A stretch of DNA of 64,000 bases from an uncultured Oscillospiraceae bacterium (GCA_934466475.1 CAKSLI010000005.1:1-64000); one strand, 5' to 3'. Numbered from the stretch's first letter, positions 51,793 to 60,448 are shown. Program-made: numbers and translations. Notes: generated from the letters alone by a model not told the origin.

Positions 51793-54393
51793 TCACTTCT
51801 TCCCCTTACCCGCCGACATCTTCTCCAGAAAGTCCGCGTCCCTCAGCGGTCTGCCATTGAATATACCCTCGATGAGATCCACGTCAAACCCGCCTATCGC
51901 CGTCAGCTCCGCGGGAGCGTCCACGTCCTTCGCGCATACCGCTATATGCTTGTCATGCGCATTCCGTATCAGCGACCGCACAAACGACATGGATACCCCG
52001 TCCCCGGAGAACCTCGACGCCTTTATCTTCACCGTCTTCACCGCAGGATTGCTCAGCGGCGCCGCCGTAAAATAATCCACGCCGTTATCGTCCGCGATAA
52101 CGTTCACGCCGAGCTTCGAAAGCTGCTGCAAGAACATGCTCCCGCTCGTCAGCGTGCCCTCGCTCTCGGAAACCGCTATGCTCACCGCTCTCGGCGGCAG
52201 AGAATACCTCATCAGCACCTCCTGGAGCGATTCCACGGAGACCTCGCTGCTCAGTATATTCGCCGGAATATTGAAGCTCACGCGGAAATCCGGGAATCCC
52301 GCCGCCCTCACCGAGGCGCAGAACCTGCATATCATATCCGTTGCGAACGCATAGAACTGCTTTGAATACCCCAGCTGGTCGATTATCGGCATGAACCGGT
52401 CGCGGGGTATCGTCATCTCCTCGTTGCCCCAGAACAGCGTAGCCTCGCAGCAGTGGAGCTTTCCGGTCCTCATCTCAAGCACCGGCTGATAGAGGTAATA
52501 GAACCCCTTGAAGCCGTTTTCCGCGGCGTCCGTGATCAGCTTCTTCACCATTCGGTTGTCGGTGAGATTGTCCTCCAGACCCTCGGCGTAGCACACCGCG
52601 TCTTCCAGTAAGCGCTCCTTTGCAAGGCGCAGCGTATGCGTAACGGCGCTCGTCACCGACTGAACGCTCTCGGTATCGTGCGGATATATCGTGAAGCCCG
52701 CGTAGACGCGCAGGTGGTGTTCCGTTTCGTGGAGGTACCACGGCGACCGGAATTTCGTCAGCACTGCCTGCGAGAACTGGCGCGCCTCCTCGCGCTCCAT
52801 TTCCTTGAGCACTATGAACAGGATGTCGCTGGAGAACCTGTACACCTTCTGCGTGGTGCTGCACGGCAGGGCGATTATGTATTCGGCGCAGCTCTTGAGG
52901 ATATCGTCCGCGTACTCTATGCCCTGTATCTCTGAGATATTCTTGAGGTTTGAGAACTCCACGCCGATGACCGCGCCGAATCCGGAAGCCTGGATATCCT
53001 CCGCGAGCTCCTTTTCGAACATGCTGCGGTTCGGCATTCCGGTGGAGGGGTCGAAGTAAGCGAGGCGCTCCAGCCTTGTGCGGGAAGCGTGCAGCTCGTC
53101 CTCCAGGAACAGCTTGTAGATAACCGTGGAGAGCATCTGCGTAATGGATTTGAGCAGGCTGCGCTCGCGGCTTGACCACTCCCGGCGGGGAGTGCGGGAA
53201 ACGTACAGCAGCACGCCGCGGTTCTCGCCCTGGTCGTAGGTGCGGGCGAGCACGCAGCTCGGGTTCTTTGGCTTGTCAACGCCGATGGAACGGCAGTCGG
53301 TGCAGACGATACCGCTGTAATCGAGCTCCTCCTCGATGTCGGGACGGTCGCAGATGTTTGTCACAACCGGCAGCACGAGACCGGAGCGATCCAGCTTATA
53401 CGCCTTGACCTGGTTTATTCCCTCAACGATGAACTCTATCTCGGACAGCCCGAAATGCTCGCTTATAAGCAGCGTGATGTTGCGGATAGCGGTCTTGGTG
53501 TCGGGGCTCTGGAGGAAAATGGAATACACGCCGTTTACGAGTATCTGATCCTCGAAATTCTGACCGAGGAGCTTGTTTGCGTTCTGGGAGGTCTCCATTT
53601 CGTCCACAAGCGCCACGTAGGAATTTGCCACGCTGGAGACGGTGTGCACCATGGTGTCCAGCAGCTGCGCGGAGTTATCCACGGCAGCCTCGTCCTCGCC
53701 GGTGATGAGCCAGGTGCCGATGGTCTGGTGGCGCACTCTTATGCTCTTTTTGCGCTGGTAGTCCATTTTATTGAGGTTGATATGCTTATCCTGGCCGTTC
53801 GGGAAGATGACCGTGCCGTCCTTGTCGGTTATGGCGGAGAACAGACCGGGGGTCTGCGTAAACGGCTGCTGAATGCGCACGAGGTAGTCCTCGCCGAGTA
53901 CGTCCCTGAGGGTATAGGTGGACTGGTCTGTTATCCTGACGTCGTGCTTGCTGCGGTAACGGCGCATGACATCGTCCTCGCCCTCGCAGTCGAGGTAATC
54001 GGTGACGTTGAACATCATGCCCTCTATGAAATCCAGCGGAGTGCCGCTGCGCCTGATTTTTCCGGTAATGTAGAACCACTGGTACTCTCCGCCGTTGTTG
54101 AGGCGCGCGTGTACCTTTATAACATTGGTGGTTCCCGCGATAAGATGGCTTATTTCCTCGCAGAACGGCTGGTAATCGTCCGGGTGGACGGCCTCGCCCA
54201 TCACAACGATATCGCCTGTTTTTCCGAGCGGGCAGTCCCCGGCGAGGATACGCACCGGGAATCCCTGATGAAAGCTCATGGAATAGGCAAAGCTGCCGCT
54301 GTTCTCCACTGCGCTGCGCAGCAGGAGCCTGTCGTCTGCGGCGGGAGCGTTCTCGTCTATCGTCATAATGTTCTGCCTGAACTGTCTGCCCAA
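51793..54393 (-). CDS. PAS/GAF-degenerate GGDEF-EAL signalling protein
   Basis: 866 residues; TTG start at 54393 is 6 bases after GAGGTG. The N-terminal region (about 25-135) is PAS-like. A middle region (about 280-420) resembles GAF. The GGDEF-like domain begins at YFDPSTGMPNRSMFEKEL (about 441), but the active site reads FSSDI instead of GGDEF. The EAL-like domain (from about 633) has CEATLFW in place of the EALLRW motif and IADDNGVDYF where DDFGTG is usual, so both catalytic sites look lost. It may sense a signal and bind c-di-GMP or act through protein contacts. No membrane segment seen. Confidence 0.85.
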   Translation of the reverse strand: MGRQFRQNIMTIDENAPAADDRLLLRSAVENSGSFAYSMSFHQGFPVRILAGDCPLGKTGDIVVMGEAVHPDDYQPFCEEISHLIAGTTNVIKVHARLNNGGEYQWFYITGKIRRSGTPLDFIEGMMFNVTDYLDCEGEDDVMRRYRSKHDVRITDQSTYTLRDVLGEDYLVRIQQPFTQTPGLFSAITDKDGTVIFPNGQDKHINLNKMDYQRKKSIRVRHQTIGTWLITGEDEAAVDNSAQLLDTMVHTVSSVANSYVALVDEMETSQNANKLLGQNFEDQILVNGVYSIFLQSPDTKTAIRNITLLISEHFGLSEIEFIVEGINQVKAYKLDRSGLVLPVVTNICDRPDIEEELDYSGIVCTDCRSIGVDKPKNPSCVLARTYDQGENRGVLLYVSRTPRREWSSRERSLLKSITQMLSTVIYKLFLEDELHASRTRLERLAYFDPSTGMPNRSMFEKELAEDIQASGFGAVIGVEFSNLKNISEIQGIEYADDILKSCAEYIIALPCSTTQKVYRFSSDILFIVLKEMEREEARQFSQAVLTKFRSPWYLHETEHHLRVYAGFTIYPHDTESVQSVTSAVTHTLRLAKERLLEDAVCYAEGLEDNLTDNRMVKKLITDAAENGFKGFYYLYQPVLEMRTGKLHCCEATLFWGNEEMTIPRDRFMPIIDQLGYSKQFYAFATDMICRFCASVRAAGFPDFRVSFNIPANILSSEVSVESLQEVLMRYSLPPRAVSIAVSESEGTLTSGSMFLQQLSKLGVNVIADDNGVDYFTAAPLSNPAVKTVKIKASRFSGDGVSMSFVRSLIRNAHDKHIAVCAKDVDAPAELTAIGGFDVDLIEGIFNGRPLRDADFLEKMSAGKGKK

Positions 54394-54586
54394 GGATATC
54401 ACCTCGTTAAAGATTTATCAATTATGTACCGTAATAAAACGCTTGTTTCCTTACATATCCATTTTAGCACAAAAGATTCAGCTTTTCAAGTAGTTTTTTG
54501 TTGGATTTTAATACTTTCATTAAATTTTCAGAAAAACTTTTGTTCAAAGTGGTCACAAATCGTGAATGATGCGCAGGAACCTGCGC

Positions 54587-54616
54587 AAAAACGGGGCACA
54601 GCCAGAGCTGCGCCCC
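54587..54616 (-). terminator. Terminator of the sigma/anti-sigma operon
   Basis: On the minus strand GGGGCGCAGCTC pairs with GAGC-like and TGTGCCCC arms (GGGGC/GCCCC closing) and is followed by GTTTTTGCG. It is 30 bases after the anti-sigma stop. Confidence 0.7.
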
Positions 54617-54646
54617 AGAAAATATATGCGCCTGCCGGTGCGGAAA

Positions 54647-55786
54647 TCACTTTCTTGCGTAGCCGCCCAGGAACTTCCAGCCGGAGCTGTACACCTCGAT
54701 CTTCTTATGATCCATGGACTGCTTGACGTGGTAGACCCTGCCGTCCCCGGGATTGGTGAACGTGAACACATACGGGCTGGCTAGGCTTCCCGGCGTAACG
54801 GCGGCACTGGAGGCATACCGGTTGCCGGCGAACGTCACCCAGCCGTTTCCGAACACCAGGAACGGTTCGGCGGGCTCGGGCTCTTCAGGCTCCGCGGTAT
54901 CCGCGCTGTCCTCCATAGTGGATTCGCAGGTCACGCTGACCTCGCAGGTCCCGCTGACCTCGCAGGTCCCGGAGACTTCGCAAGTCCCGCTGACCTCGCA
55001 GGTCATGTCGGCTTCCTCGGTAAAGCCTATGCCTGTGTCGGGATTCCCGCGGTCGTAATCAGCGGGAGCTTCGATCGAACCGGAGACCTCGCAGGTCCCG
55101 CTGACTTCGCAAGTCCCGCTGACCTCGCAGGTCTCGCTGACTTCGCAAGTCCCGCTGACCTCGCAGGTCTCGCAGGCGTCGTTTGCCCCGCCGGAATCAC
55201 GGTCGTCATCGTTGTCCGGAACATCATCGTTGTATTCCTCGTTATCAGCCGGGGAGTTTTCCTCCGGTGCGTCGGACTTGGTGTTCGGCTGAGTATCGTT
55301 CGGTCTCAGCGAGGGTCTTATGCTGTCGGGTTCCATGTCGTCAATGCTGTCAATGGCGGGAGCGGACTCTGCCGTTCCGCCGGTATCGCGGTCCTCGCAG
55401 TCGTCCTCTGCGATATCCTCTGAGACGTCAGCGGCTGTGGAGCCGGAGCCTGCCATATCTGCGGCGTACATGCTGCCCTCTGCGGCGGCTGTGGTGGAGG
55501 TATCCGCGACAAGATCATCAGCGTTCTTCATCATCGGCAGGAACGTGAACGCGGACACCGTGATGACCGCGCATGCCGCGACAGCTCCGCCGATATATGC
55601 AATGCGCCTCAGCAGAAGGGGCTTTTTATGCTCCTGCGGAGCGGGTCCGTTTCCGTTGTCCGCGGAGGTGCCGGAGGACTGTTCCCCGGCGATTTCAGCG
55701 AGCACGGCGGCTTTCATGCGCTCCATGGCTTCGTTGTCGGGGGACAGGCTCTCCGCCGACTTTTTGTATTCCTCTCTGAAGTCCAT
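54647..55786 (-). CDS. Anti-sigma-like membrane protein with TCEVSG repeats
   Basis: 379 residues. The cytoplasmic N-terminus (MDFREEYKKSAESLSPDNEA) is followed by one membrane helix (about 62-85, IAYIGGAVAACAVITVSAFT), so the rest is outside. The exported part has an acidic Ser/Asp-rich linker, then two arrays of the six-residue unit TCEVSG (about five and four copies) that contain one Cys each, then a C-terminal domain (FVTFAGNRYASSAAVTPGS-like, with VYHVKQSMDHKKIEVYSSGW). The gene follows an ECF sigma factor with a 1-base overlap, so an anti-sigma role is inferred. No zinc-binding anti-sigma motif is visible. Confidence 0.75.
   Translation of the reverse strand: MDFREEYKKSAESLSPDNEAMERMKAAVLAEIAGEQSSGTSADNGNGPAPQEHKKPLLLRRIAYIGGAVAACAVITVSAFTFLPMMKNADDLVADTSTTAAAEGSMYAADMAGSGSTAADVSEDIAEDDCEDRDTGGTAESAPAIDSIDDMEPDSIRPSLRPNDTQPNTKSDAPEENSPADNEEYNDDVPDNDDDRDSGGANDACETCEVSGTCEVSETCEVSGTCEVSGTCEVSGSIEAPADYDRGNPDTGIGFTEEADMTCEVSGTCEVSGTCEVSGTCEVSVTCESTMEDSADTAEPEEPEPAEPFLVFGNGWVTFAGNRYASSAAVTPGSLASPYVFTFTNPGDGRVYHVKQSMDHKKIEVYSSGWKFLGGYARK
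54927..55176 (-). repeat. Two 18-bp minisatellite arrays coding for TCEVSG
   Basis: 54927-55007 and 55084-55176 carry tandem 18-bp units that read TCEVSG in the anti-sigma-like gene, with single-base variants (for example SET and SVT). They are separated by about 76 bp of unique sequence. The two arrays share variants, so copying between them is likely. Confidence 0.85.
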
Positions 55787-56343
55787 CAGAAAACCACCTC
55801 CCCTGAGATATCTGCAAATTCTGCGAGCAGGGGCTTCAGGAGCTTCCGCGCGCGGCTTAGCTGGGATTTGACGGTAGACTCGCCAGCGCCGAGCGCCTGG
55901 CTTATCTGAGCCACCGACATATCCTCGAAGTAAAACAGATGAATGACCGTCCGGTATTTATCCGGGAGCCTCATCACGGCTTTCATCACTGAGAGCCGCC
56001 GCTCCGTCTGCTCGAACTGCTCCTCGCAGCCGGGCTGTGCCTGCTCGTTTTCAGGCAGGAGCATTTTTTCCAGCTCTGCGCCGTCAACTCTGTGGCGGTT
56101 CCACGCGGAGCCTGCGGCGTTGAGGGCGCAGTTGACCGCGCACCGGATGAGCCACGCCTTCCGGTGCTCCTCGTTATTATAGGTAATGCCGGCGCGGAAG
56201 TACCGCAGGAACACGTCCTGCGTGACGTCCTCGGCGTCGTTCCGGTTGGCGAGGCGCGCGAAAGCTATCCTGTACACCATTGGCATATAGGACTGCATCA
56301 CCTCTTCGAAACTCTCCGCTGTGCAGAGCGATAGTGTGTCCAT
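55786..56343 (-). CDS. ECF-type RNA polymerase sigma factor
   Basis: 185 residues. Sigma region 2 (YMPMVYRIAFARLANRNDAE, DVTQDVFLRYF) and region 4 (MRLPDKYRTVIHLFYFEDMS, VAQISQALGAGESTVKSQLS, RARKLLK) with a short linker and no regions 1 or 3, as in ECF factors. TGATG overlap with the anti-sigma-like gene. It would direct polymerase to a small regulon in response to a surface or redox signal. The region upstream has the 69-bp repeat tract. Confidence 0.92.
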   Translation of the reverse strand: MDTLSLCTAESFEEVMQSYMPMVYRIAFARLANRNDAEDVTQDVFLRYFRAGITYNNEEHRKAWLIRCAVNCALNAAGSAWNRHRVDGAELEKMLLPENEQAQPGCEEQFEQTERRLSVMKAVMRLPDKYRTVIHLFYFEDMSVAQISQALGAGESTVKSQLSRARKLLKPLLAEFADISGEVVF

Positions 56344-56449
56344 GTCAATTCTCCGTCGGAATACGGATCTCTCCGTATGAATTCATATATAAAACCGGGC
56401 AGGTAGGAAAAAGGTTGCAAATTTTTTTGTTTTCGATGGTCTTTAGTAT

Positions 56450-56613
56450 GGGAGGGGCAAACAGGATGTTTGCCCAAACCGCCCCGGAGCGCAGCACGGA
56501 CGCTGCGCAATAAAGGGCGGGAGGGGCAAACAGGATGTTTGTCCAAACCGCCCCGGAGCGCAGCACGGACGCTGCGCAATAAAGGGCGGGAGGGGCAAAC
56601 GGTCTGTTTACCT
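56450..56613. repeat. 69-bp tandem repeat of two hairpins
   Basis: Two complete 69-bp units and a part of a third, starting GGGAGGGGCAAAC at 56450, 56519 and 56588. Each unit has GGCAAACA-GGA-TGTTTGCC-like arms (the second unit has one change) and GCGCAGC-ACGGAC-GCTGCGC. It lies between the sigma-factor gene and the amidohydrolase gene, both on the minus strand, and could end the transcript of neither as no T-run follows. Confidence 0.8.
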
Positions 56614-56622
56614 TTCCCGGCA

Positions 56623-57813
56623 TTATCTTCGTCTGTCTACCGCGATCCTCCCTCTGACCGCCACTAGCACCGGCTGGGTCATCATGCTGACCGGATCGTC
56701 CGCGTACAGCGAAAAATCCGCGTCCAGGCCGGGCTTCACCGCGCCCACTCTGTCGGAAACCCCGAGCACCTCCGCGGCGTTTATGGTGATCCCGCGCAGA
56801 GCCTCTTCCCTGGAGAGCCCTCCGCGCACTGCAAGCGCGGCGGTAAGCGGCAGGTACTGTATCGGAGTCTCCGGGTGGTCGGTGCACAGCGCAAAGCGCA
56901 TTCCCTTTGCGGAAAGCGCCGCCGGGGTCGCGATATCGTGATTCGCAAGCTCCGGCTTGCCGCGGTCGCCGAAAATCGGGCCCAGCACGACTGCCGGCTT
57001 ATCCTGCGCGAGTTCGTCCGCGATGAGAGCGCCGTCCGTGCAGTGAATGAGCACGTAATCCAGCCCGAACTCCTTTGCGAGCCGCTGGGCGGTGAATATG
57101 TCGTCCGCGCGGTGGCAGTGGAAATGCGCCTTCAGCGGGTGTTCCCTGTCGAACAGCGGCAGGAGCGCCTCGCACTTTATATCGAAATCCGGGCGGGATA
57201 TCTCATCGTCCGTGCCTTTGAGACGCTCGTATTCCGCGATATCCTCGCTGTAACGCTTCGCCTTGATGAGCTGTTCGCGGATTATCGCGGCGGTAGCCAT
57301 GCGGGTGACAGGGGTCTCGTCACGGTCGTTGTAGGTGTTCTTGGGATTCTCGCCGAGGGCGAATTTCATGGCGGCAGGAGACTTCACGATAAGGTCGTCC
57401 ACGCGGCGGCTTCCCCAGGTCTTGACGAGCTCGAACGAGCCGCCTATGGGGTTCGCGGAGCCCACGCCGGTGCACACCGTGGTGACTCCCGCGGAAACCG
57501 CGTCAGAAAAGCACCTGTCCATTGCGTTTATGCTGTCCAGCGCCCGGAGGTGCGGCGTGGAGGGGTCGGTGTCCTCGTTGCCGTCCTCCCCCTCGAAGCA
57601 GAGCGCGTCGTTCCACATGCCGAGGTGGCAGTGCGCGTCTATGAATCCGGGGTAGAGGGTCAGCCCGGCACAGTCCGTGACCTCCTCGCCGGGAATCGGG
57701 GAATACGCGGACATACCGCCCATTTCGGTGAATACTCCGCCCGCGCACCGCACGAATCCGCATTCGGAATCATTCCCGGACATTGATACTATTTTAACGT
57801 TAATTACTACCAT
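56623..57813 (-). CDS. Metal-dependent amidohydrolase, imidazolonepropionase-like
   Basis: 396 residues from the ATG at 57813 (GGAGAGGTTCAAA). An upstream extension would run into a MITE-like element. N-terminal strand VVINVKIVSMSGND, the LYPGFIDAHCHLGMWNDALC motif (two metal His), KAHFHCHRADD (metal His), YVLIHCTDG, and the FALCTDHPETPIQ (metal Asp) segment of the amidohydrolase superfamily, ending ADFSLYADDPVSMMTQPVLV. Acts on an unknown cyclic amide or peptide. No pathway partner nearby. Confidence 0.88.
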   Translation of the reverse strand: MVVINVKIVSMSGNDSECGFVRCAGGVFTEMGGMSAYSPIPGEEVTDCAGLTLYPGFIDAHCHLGMWNDALCFEGEDGNEDTDPSTPHLRALDSINAMDRCFSDAVSAGVTTVCTGVGSANPIGGSFELVKTWGSRRVDDLIVKSPAAMKFALGENPKNTYNDRDETPVTRMATAAIIREQLIKAKRYSEDIAEYERLKGTDDEISRPDFDIKCEALLPLFDREHPLKAHFHCHRADDIFTAQRLAKEFGLDYVLIHCTDGALIADELAQDKPAVVLGPIFGDRGKPELANHDIATPAALSAKGMRFALCTDHPETPIQYLPLTAALAVRGGLSREEALRGITINAAEVLGVSDRVGAVKPGLDADFSLYADDPVSMMTQPVLVAVRGRIAVDRRR

Positions 57814-57860
57814 TTTGAACCTCTCCAAAGAAAAGGGGCGGAACGCCCCATTTCTGATTA

Positions 57861-58087
57861 GGGAACCTCTAAAAACCGGTTTGAAAAGGGAAAATGGGTA
57901 GAGTGCGCCGAATGCGAGGAAAGCCGACGAAGTAAGGCTGTATGCCTTACGAGGAGGTGCAACACGATGTTGCAAAGCGAAATAACCGGGCGACGGCATG
58001 GACGCCGTCGCATCAGAAATTTCGCTCGTTGGAAGCAGTCGGTGTGCTATACACATTTTCACTCAAACGAGGTTTTTAGAGGTGACC
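57861..58087. mobile_element. MITE-like element, copy 6, inverted, with a nested insertion
   Basis: 227 bp in the opposite orientation to copies 4 and 5, with ends GGGAACCTCTAAAAACC and GAGGTTTTTAGAGGTGACC. The interior matches the other copies except for an extra block of about 70 bp (57955-58030) that contains AGCGAAAT..ATTTCGCT around CGACGGC-ATGGAC-GCCGTCG. The nested block is a hairpin of the same type as at 5257 and 49996. Confidence 0.85.
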
Positions 58088-58107
58088 ATTATGAATCACG
58101 AATTAAC

Positions 58108-58626
58108 TCAAAGCCGTCCGTTCTTCTCGAACGCCTGTACCAGCTTGATTATCTCGCCGCATATAACGGTATCCTTTGCGTTTCCGTTGACCATAGCCAT
58201 GGAATTGCGGCGGTATATCTCCGCGCGGGTATCGTATATCTGCCGGAGCTGCTCCGGGGTGTTGTTCACCACAAGCGGGCGGTTCGGGTCGTTCTTTATG
58301 CGGTCGTAGCAGTTCGCGAAAGAGGTGTTTATGTAGACTGAAAGTCCGCTTTCCCGGGCGAACTGCGCGGTATGCTCGTTTATGAGGGCTCCGCCGCCGG
58401 TGGCAACGACGTACCCGCCGCTGAGCTCGCGGATATACTTTGCCTCGAGCTGGCGGAAGTGCGGCTCGCCGAACTTCGCGAATATCTGCGGAATGGACAT
58501 TTTCTCGTGCTCCACGATATACCTGTCCATATCGAGGAACTCCCTGCCGAGCTCCGCCGCGACAAGCCTGCCGACATGGCTCTTTCCGCAGCCCATGAAG
58601 CCGCAGAGGTATACAGAGGCGTTCAT
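58108..58626 (-). CDS. aroK: Shikimate kinase
   Basis: 172 residues from the ATG at 58626, overlapping the aroE stop (ATGA). P-loop GFMGCGKSHVGR, the LDMDRYIVEHEKMSIPQIFA helix, FRQLEAKYIRELSGGYVVAT with the shikimate-binding GGGA, and RPLV in the lid (DPNRPLVVNNTPEQLR). Phosphorylates shikimate at the 3-OH on the way to chorismate. Coupled to aroE, the previous step. Confidence 0.92.
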   Translation of the reverse strand: MNASVYLCGFMGCGKSHVGRLVAAELGREFLDMDRYIVEHEKMSIPQIFAKFGEPHFRQLEAKYIRELSGGYVVATGGGALINEHTAQFARESGLSVYINTSFANCYDRIKNDPNRPLVVNNTPEQLRQIYDTRAEIYRRNSMAMVNGNAKDTVICGEIIKLVQAFEKNGRL

Positions 58627-59471
58627 ATAAGGTCCTCCATATCGGAGATTATCCTGTTGATATCCTCGGTCTTGTAGGAGGCTCCGTCCCATATCTCGTG
58701 AGCCGCGACAGCCTGGAGCACCAGCATAGCCATGCCGGTCATGGCCTTCGCGCCCTTTTCGCGGGCGGTCTTTGCAAGGAGCGTCACCTTGGGGTTGTAC
58801 ACCGCGTCAAACACGAACTTCACGCCGTCCAGCACAGCGGGAGTGCAGGGCATTCTGTCCACCTTCGGGAACATTCCCACCGGGCAGGCGTTGACGAGCA
58901 GGTCGAACTGCGCGCCCTCCGGGAGGTCGCATTTATCCAGCGCCGCGCCGCTTATCCAGGCTATCTGTACCTTTGCGTCAGACTTCAGCGCCTTTATCTC
59001 CTTTACGACCTCCTCGGCGAGAGCCTTGTCGGACTGGAGCGCCGCAATGGTGAGGTCTCCGCCCTCGAGCGCGGTCTCTATCGCCATCATTCTGCCAACG
59101 CCGCCGCAGCCGATGAGCAGAACTCTTGAATTGAGCGAAGCCCCGAGCGCCGCTATGGACTTTGTGAATCCGATAACGTCGGTGTTGTAGCCGACCTTTT
59201 CAGCGCCGCACTTGATGCAGTTTACGGAGCGGTAGCGCTGAGCTCCCTCGTCCAGCCTGTCGCAGAAGTCTATTATGGGCACCTTATGCGGGATAGTGAT
59301 GTTGAATCCGTCCAGGGAGGCGAGGAAATCGAACTTTGCGCGGAGCTCCTCCGGGGGGATATCGTACATCTGGTAGTCCACGGTCTCGCCGTCGAGGGCG
59401 AACAGCGCGGAGTGTATCTGCGGGGACAGGGAGTGTCCGAGGGGGTGTCCTAAAATTCCGAATTTACGCAT
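58623..59471 (-). CDS. aroE: Shikimate dehydrogenase
   Basis: 282 residues. The start is placed at the ATG at 59471 by an AAAGG site 9 bases upstream; another ATG at 59477 touches the fabD stop. Motifs: ILGHPLGHSLSPQIHSALFA, FNITIPHKVPIIDFCDRL, SVNCIKCGAEKVGYNTDVIG, and the nucleotide-binding LLIGCGGVGRMM. The C-terminal GMAMLVLQAVAAHEIWDG is typical. Reduces 3-dehydroshikimate to shikimate with NADPH. Confidence 0.93.
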   Translation of the reverse strand: MRKFGILGHPLGHSLSPQIHSALFALDGETVDYQMYDIPPEELRAKFDFLASLDGFNITIPHKVPIIDFCDRLDEGAQRYRSVNCIKCGAEKVGYNTDVIGFTKSIAALGASLNSRVLLIGCGGVGRMMAIETALEGGDLTIAALQSDKALAEEVVKEIKALKSDAKVQIAWISGAALDKCDLPEGAQFDLLVNACPVGMFPKVDRMPCTPAVLDGVKFVFDAVYNPKVTLLAKTAREKGAKAMTGMAMLVLQAVAAHEIWDGASYKTEDINRIISDMEDLI

Positions 59472-59476
59472 ATTCA

Positions 59477-60400
59477 TCAACCTTTCAGTGCGGCGAGAGC
59501 CTTTTCCAGGGTCTCGGCGTTTTCTATGTGCATTGCGTTGGAGCCGCGGTCGAACTTCTTCACAAGGCCTGTGAGCACCTTGCCGGGGCCGAGCTCAACA
59601 TAGGCTTCGATACCGTCCGCCTGCATTGCGGTGAGCTCGTCAACGAACCTTACCGGCGAGCAGATATGCGCCGCGAGGTAAGCCGGCATATCGGAGAAAT
59701 CGTCCAGCTTCTTTCCGTAGAGGTTGGAGTAGAACGCGCATTCCGGCGCACTGAACGGGAATCCGGCGATCTCCGCCTTGAATTTCTCAGCGGCTCCCGC
59801 CATGAGCTTTGTGTGGAACGCAGCGGAAACCGCGAGCTTTACGGCGCGCTTCCCCATTTCGGCGAACTTTGCGACAGCCTCGTCCACAGCGGCGGACTCG
59901 CCCGCGATCACGGTCTGCTGGGGGCTGTTGTAGTTAGCGGGGGCGCAGAAGCCGTTTACCTCCCCGCATACCTTTGCAATGGTGTCGTTGTCGCTGCCGA
60001 TTATAGCCGCCATGGAGCCTCCGGTGGCCTCTGCCGCCTCAGCCATTGCCGCAGAGCGGAGCTTTATAGCCCTGAACGCGTCCTCCATGCCGAGCATTCC
60101 GGAAGCGTACATAGCCGCGTATTCGCCGAGGGAGTGTCCGGCAACGGCGCAGTTGTCGATTCCGTTTTCGCGCGCCGCCGCGAGCGCCAGCATGGAAGTG
60201 GTGAATATAGCCGGCTGTGAGAGCCTTGTCTGCGCGAGCTCCTCCGGTGTGGAACCGCTGAGCTTCTTCGCGAGGTCGAAGCCCATTATGTCAGAGCCGC
60301 ACTCGAGTATCTGCTTTGCCGCAGAGGATTTTTCAGCGAGCTCCGCGCCCATGCCCGGGTACTGCGAGCCCTGTCCGGAAAATAAGAAAACTGTTTTCAT
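59477..60400 (-). CDS. fabD: Malonyl-CoA:ACP transacylase
   Basis: 307 residues. FSGQGSQYPGMGAEL at the start, the nucleophile Ser in VAGHSLGEYAAM, and the FHTKLMAG His. Loads malonyl groups onto ACP for fatty-acid elongation. Here it sits on the minus strand together with aroE and aroK, whereas fabH, fabG and fabF lie on the plus strand 1.1 kb away. Full length. Confidence 0.95.
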   Translation of the reverse strand: MKTVFLFSGQGSQYPGMGAELAEKSSAAKQILECGSDIMGFDLAKKLSGSTPEELAQTRLSQPAIFTTSMLALAAARENGIDNCAVAGHSLGEYAAMYASGMLGMEDAFRAIKLRSAAMAEAAEATGGSMAAIIGSDNDTIAKVCGEVNGFCAPANYNSPQQTVIAGESAAVDEAVAKFAEMGKRAVKLAVSAAFHTKLMAGAAEKFKAEIAGFPFSAPECAFYSNLYGKKLDDFSDMPAYLAAHICSPVRFVDELTAMQADGIEAYVELGPGKVLTGLVKKFDRGSNAMHIENAETLEKALAALKG

Positions 60401-60448
60401 TGATGAACCTCCAAAAGTTTAAATGTTTATCGTTATTTTAGAATTGAA

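Noticed and set aside
53455..54726. 423-codon plus-strand frame opposite the GGDEF-EAL gene
   Set aside because: Spans the end of one minus-strand gene and the terminator region of another; no motifs.
54921..55180. Regularly spaced 18-bp repeats as a CRISPR or plasmid iteron array
   Set aside because: They are in frame within a coding sequence, keep the amino-acid unit TCEVSG, and have no spacers.
56875..57786. 303-codon plus-strand frame opposite the amidohydrolase gene
   Set aside because: Shadow of an amidohydrolase gene whose metal-binding motifs are all present on the minus strand.
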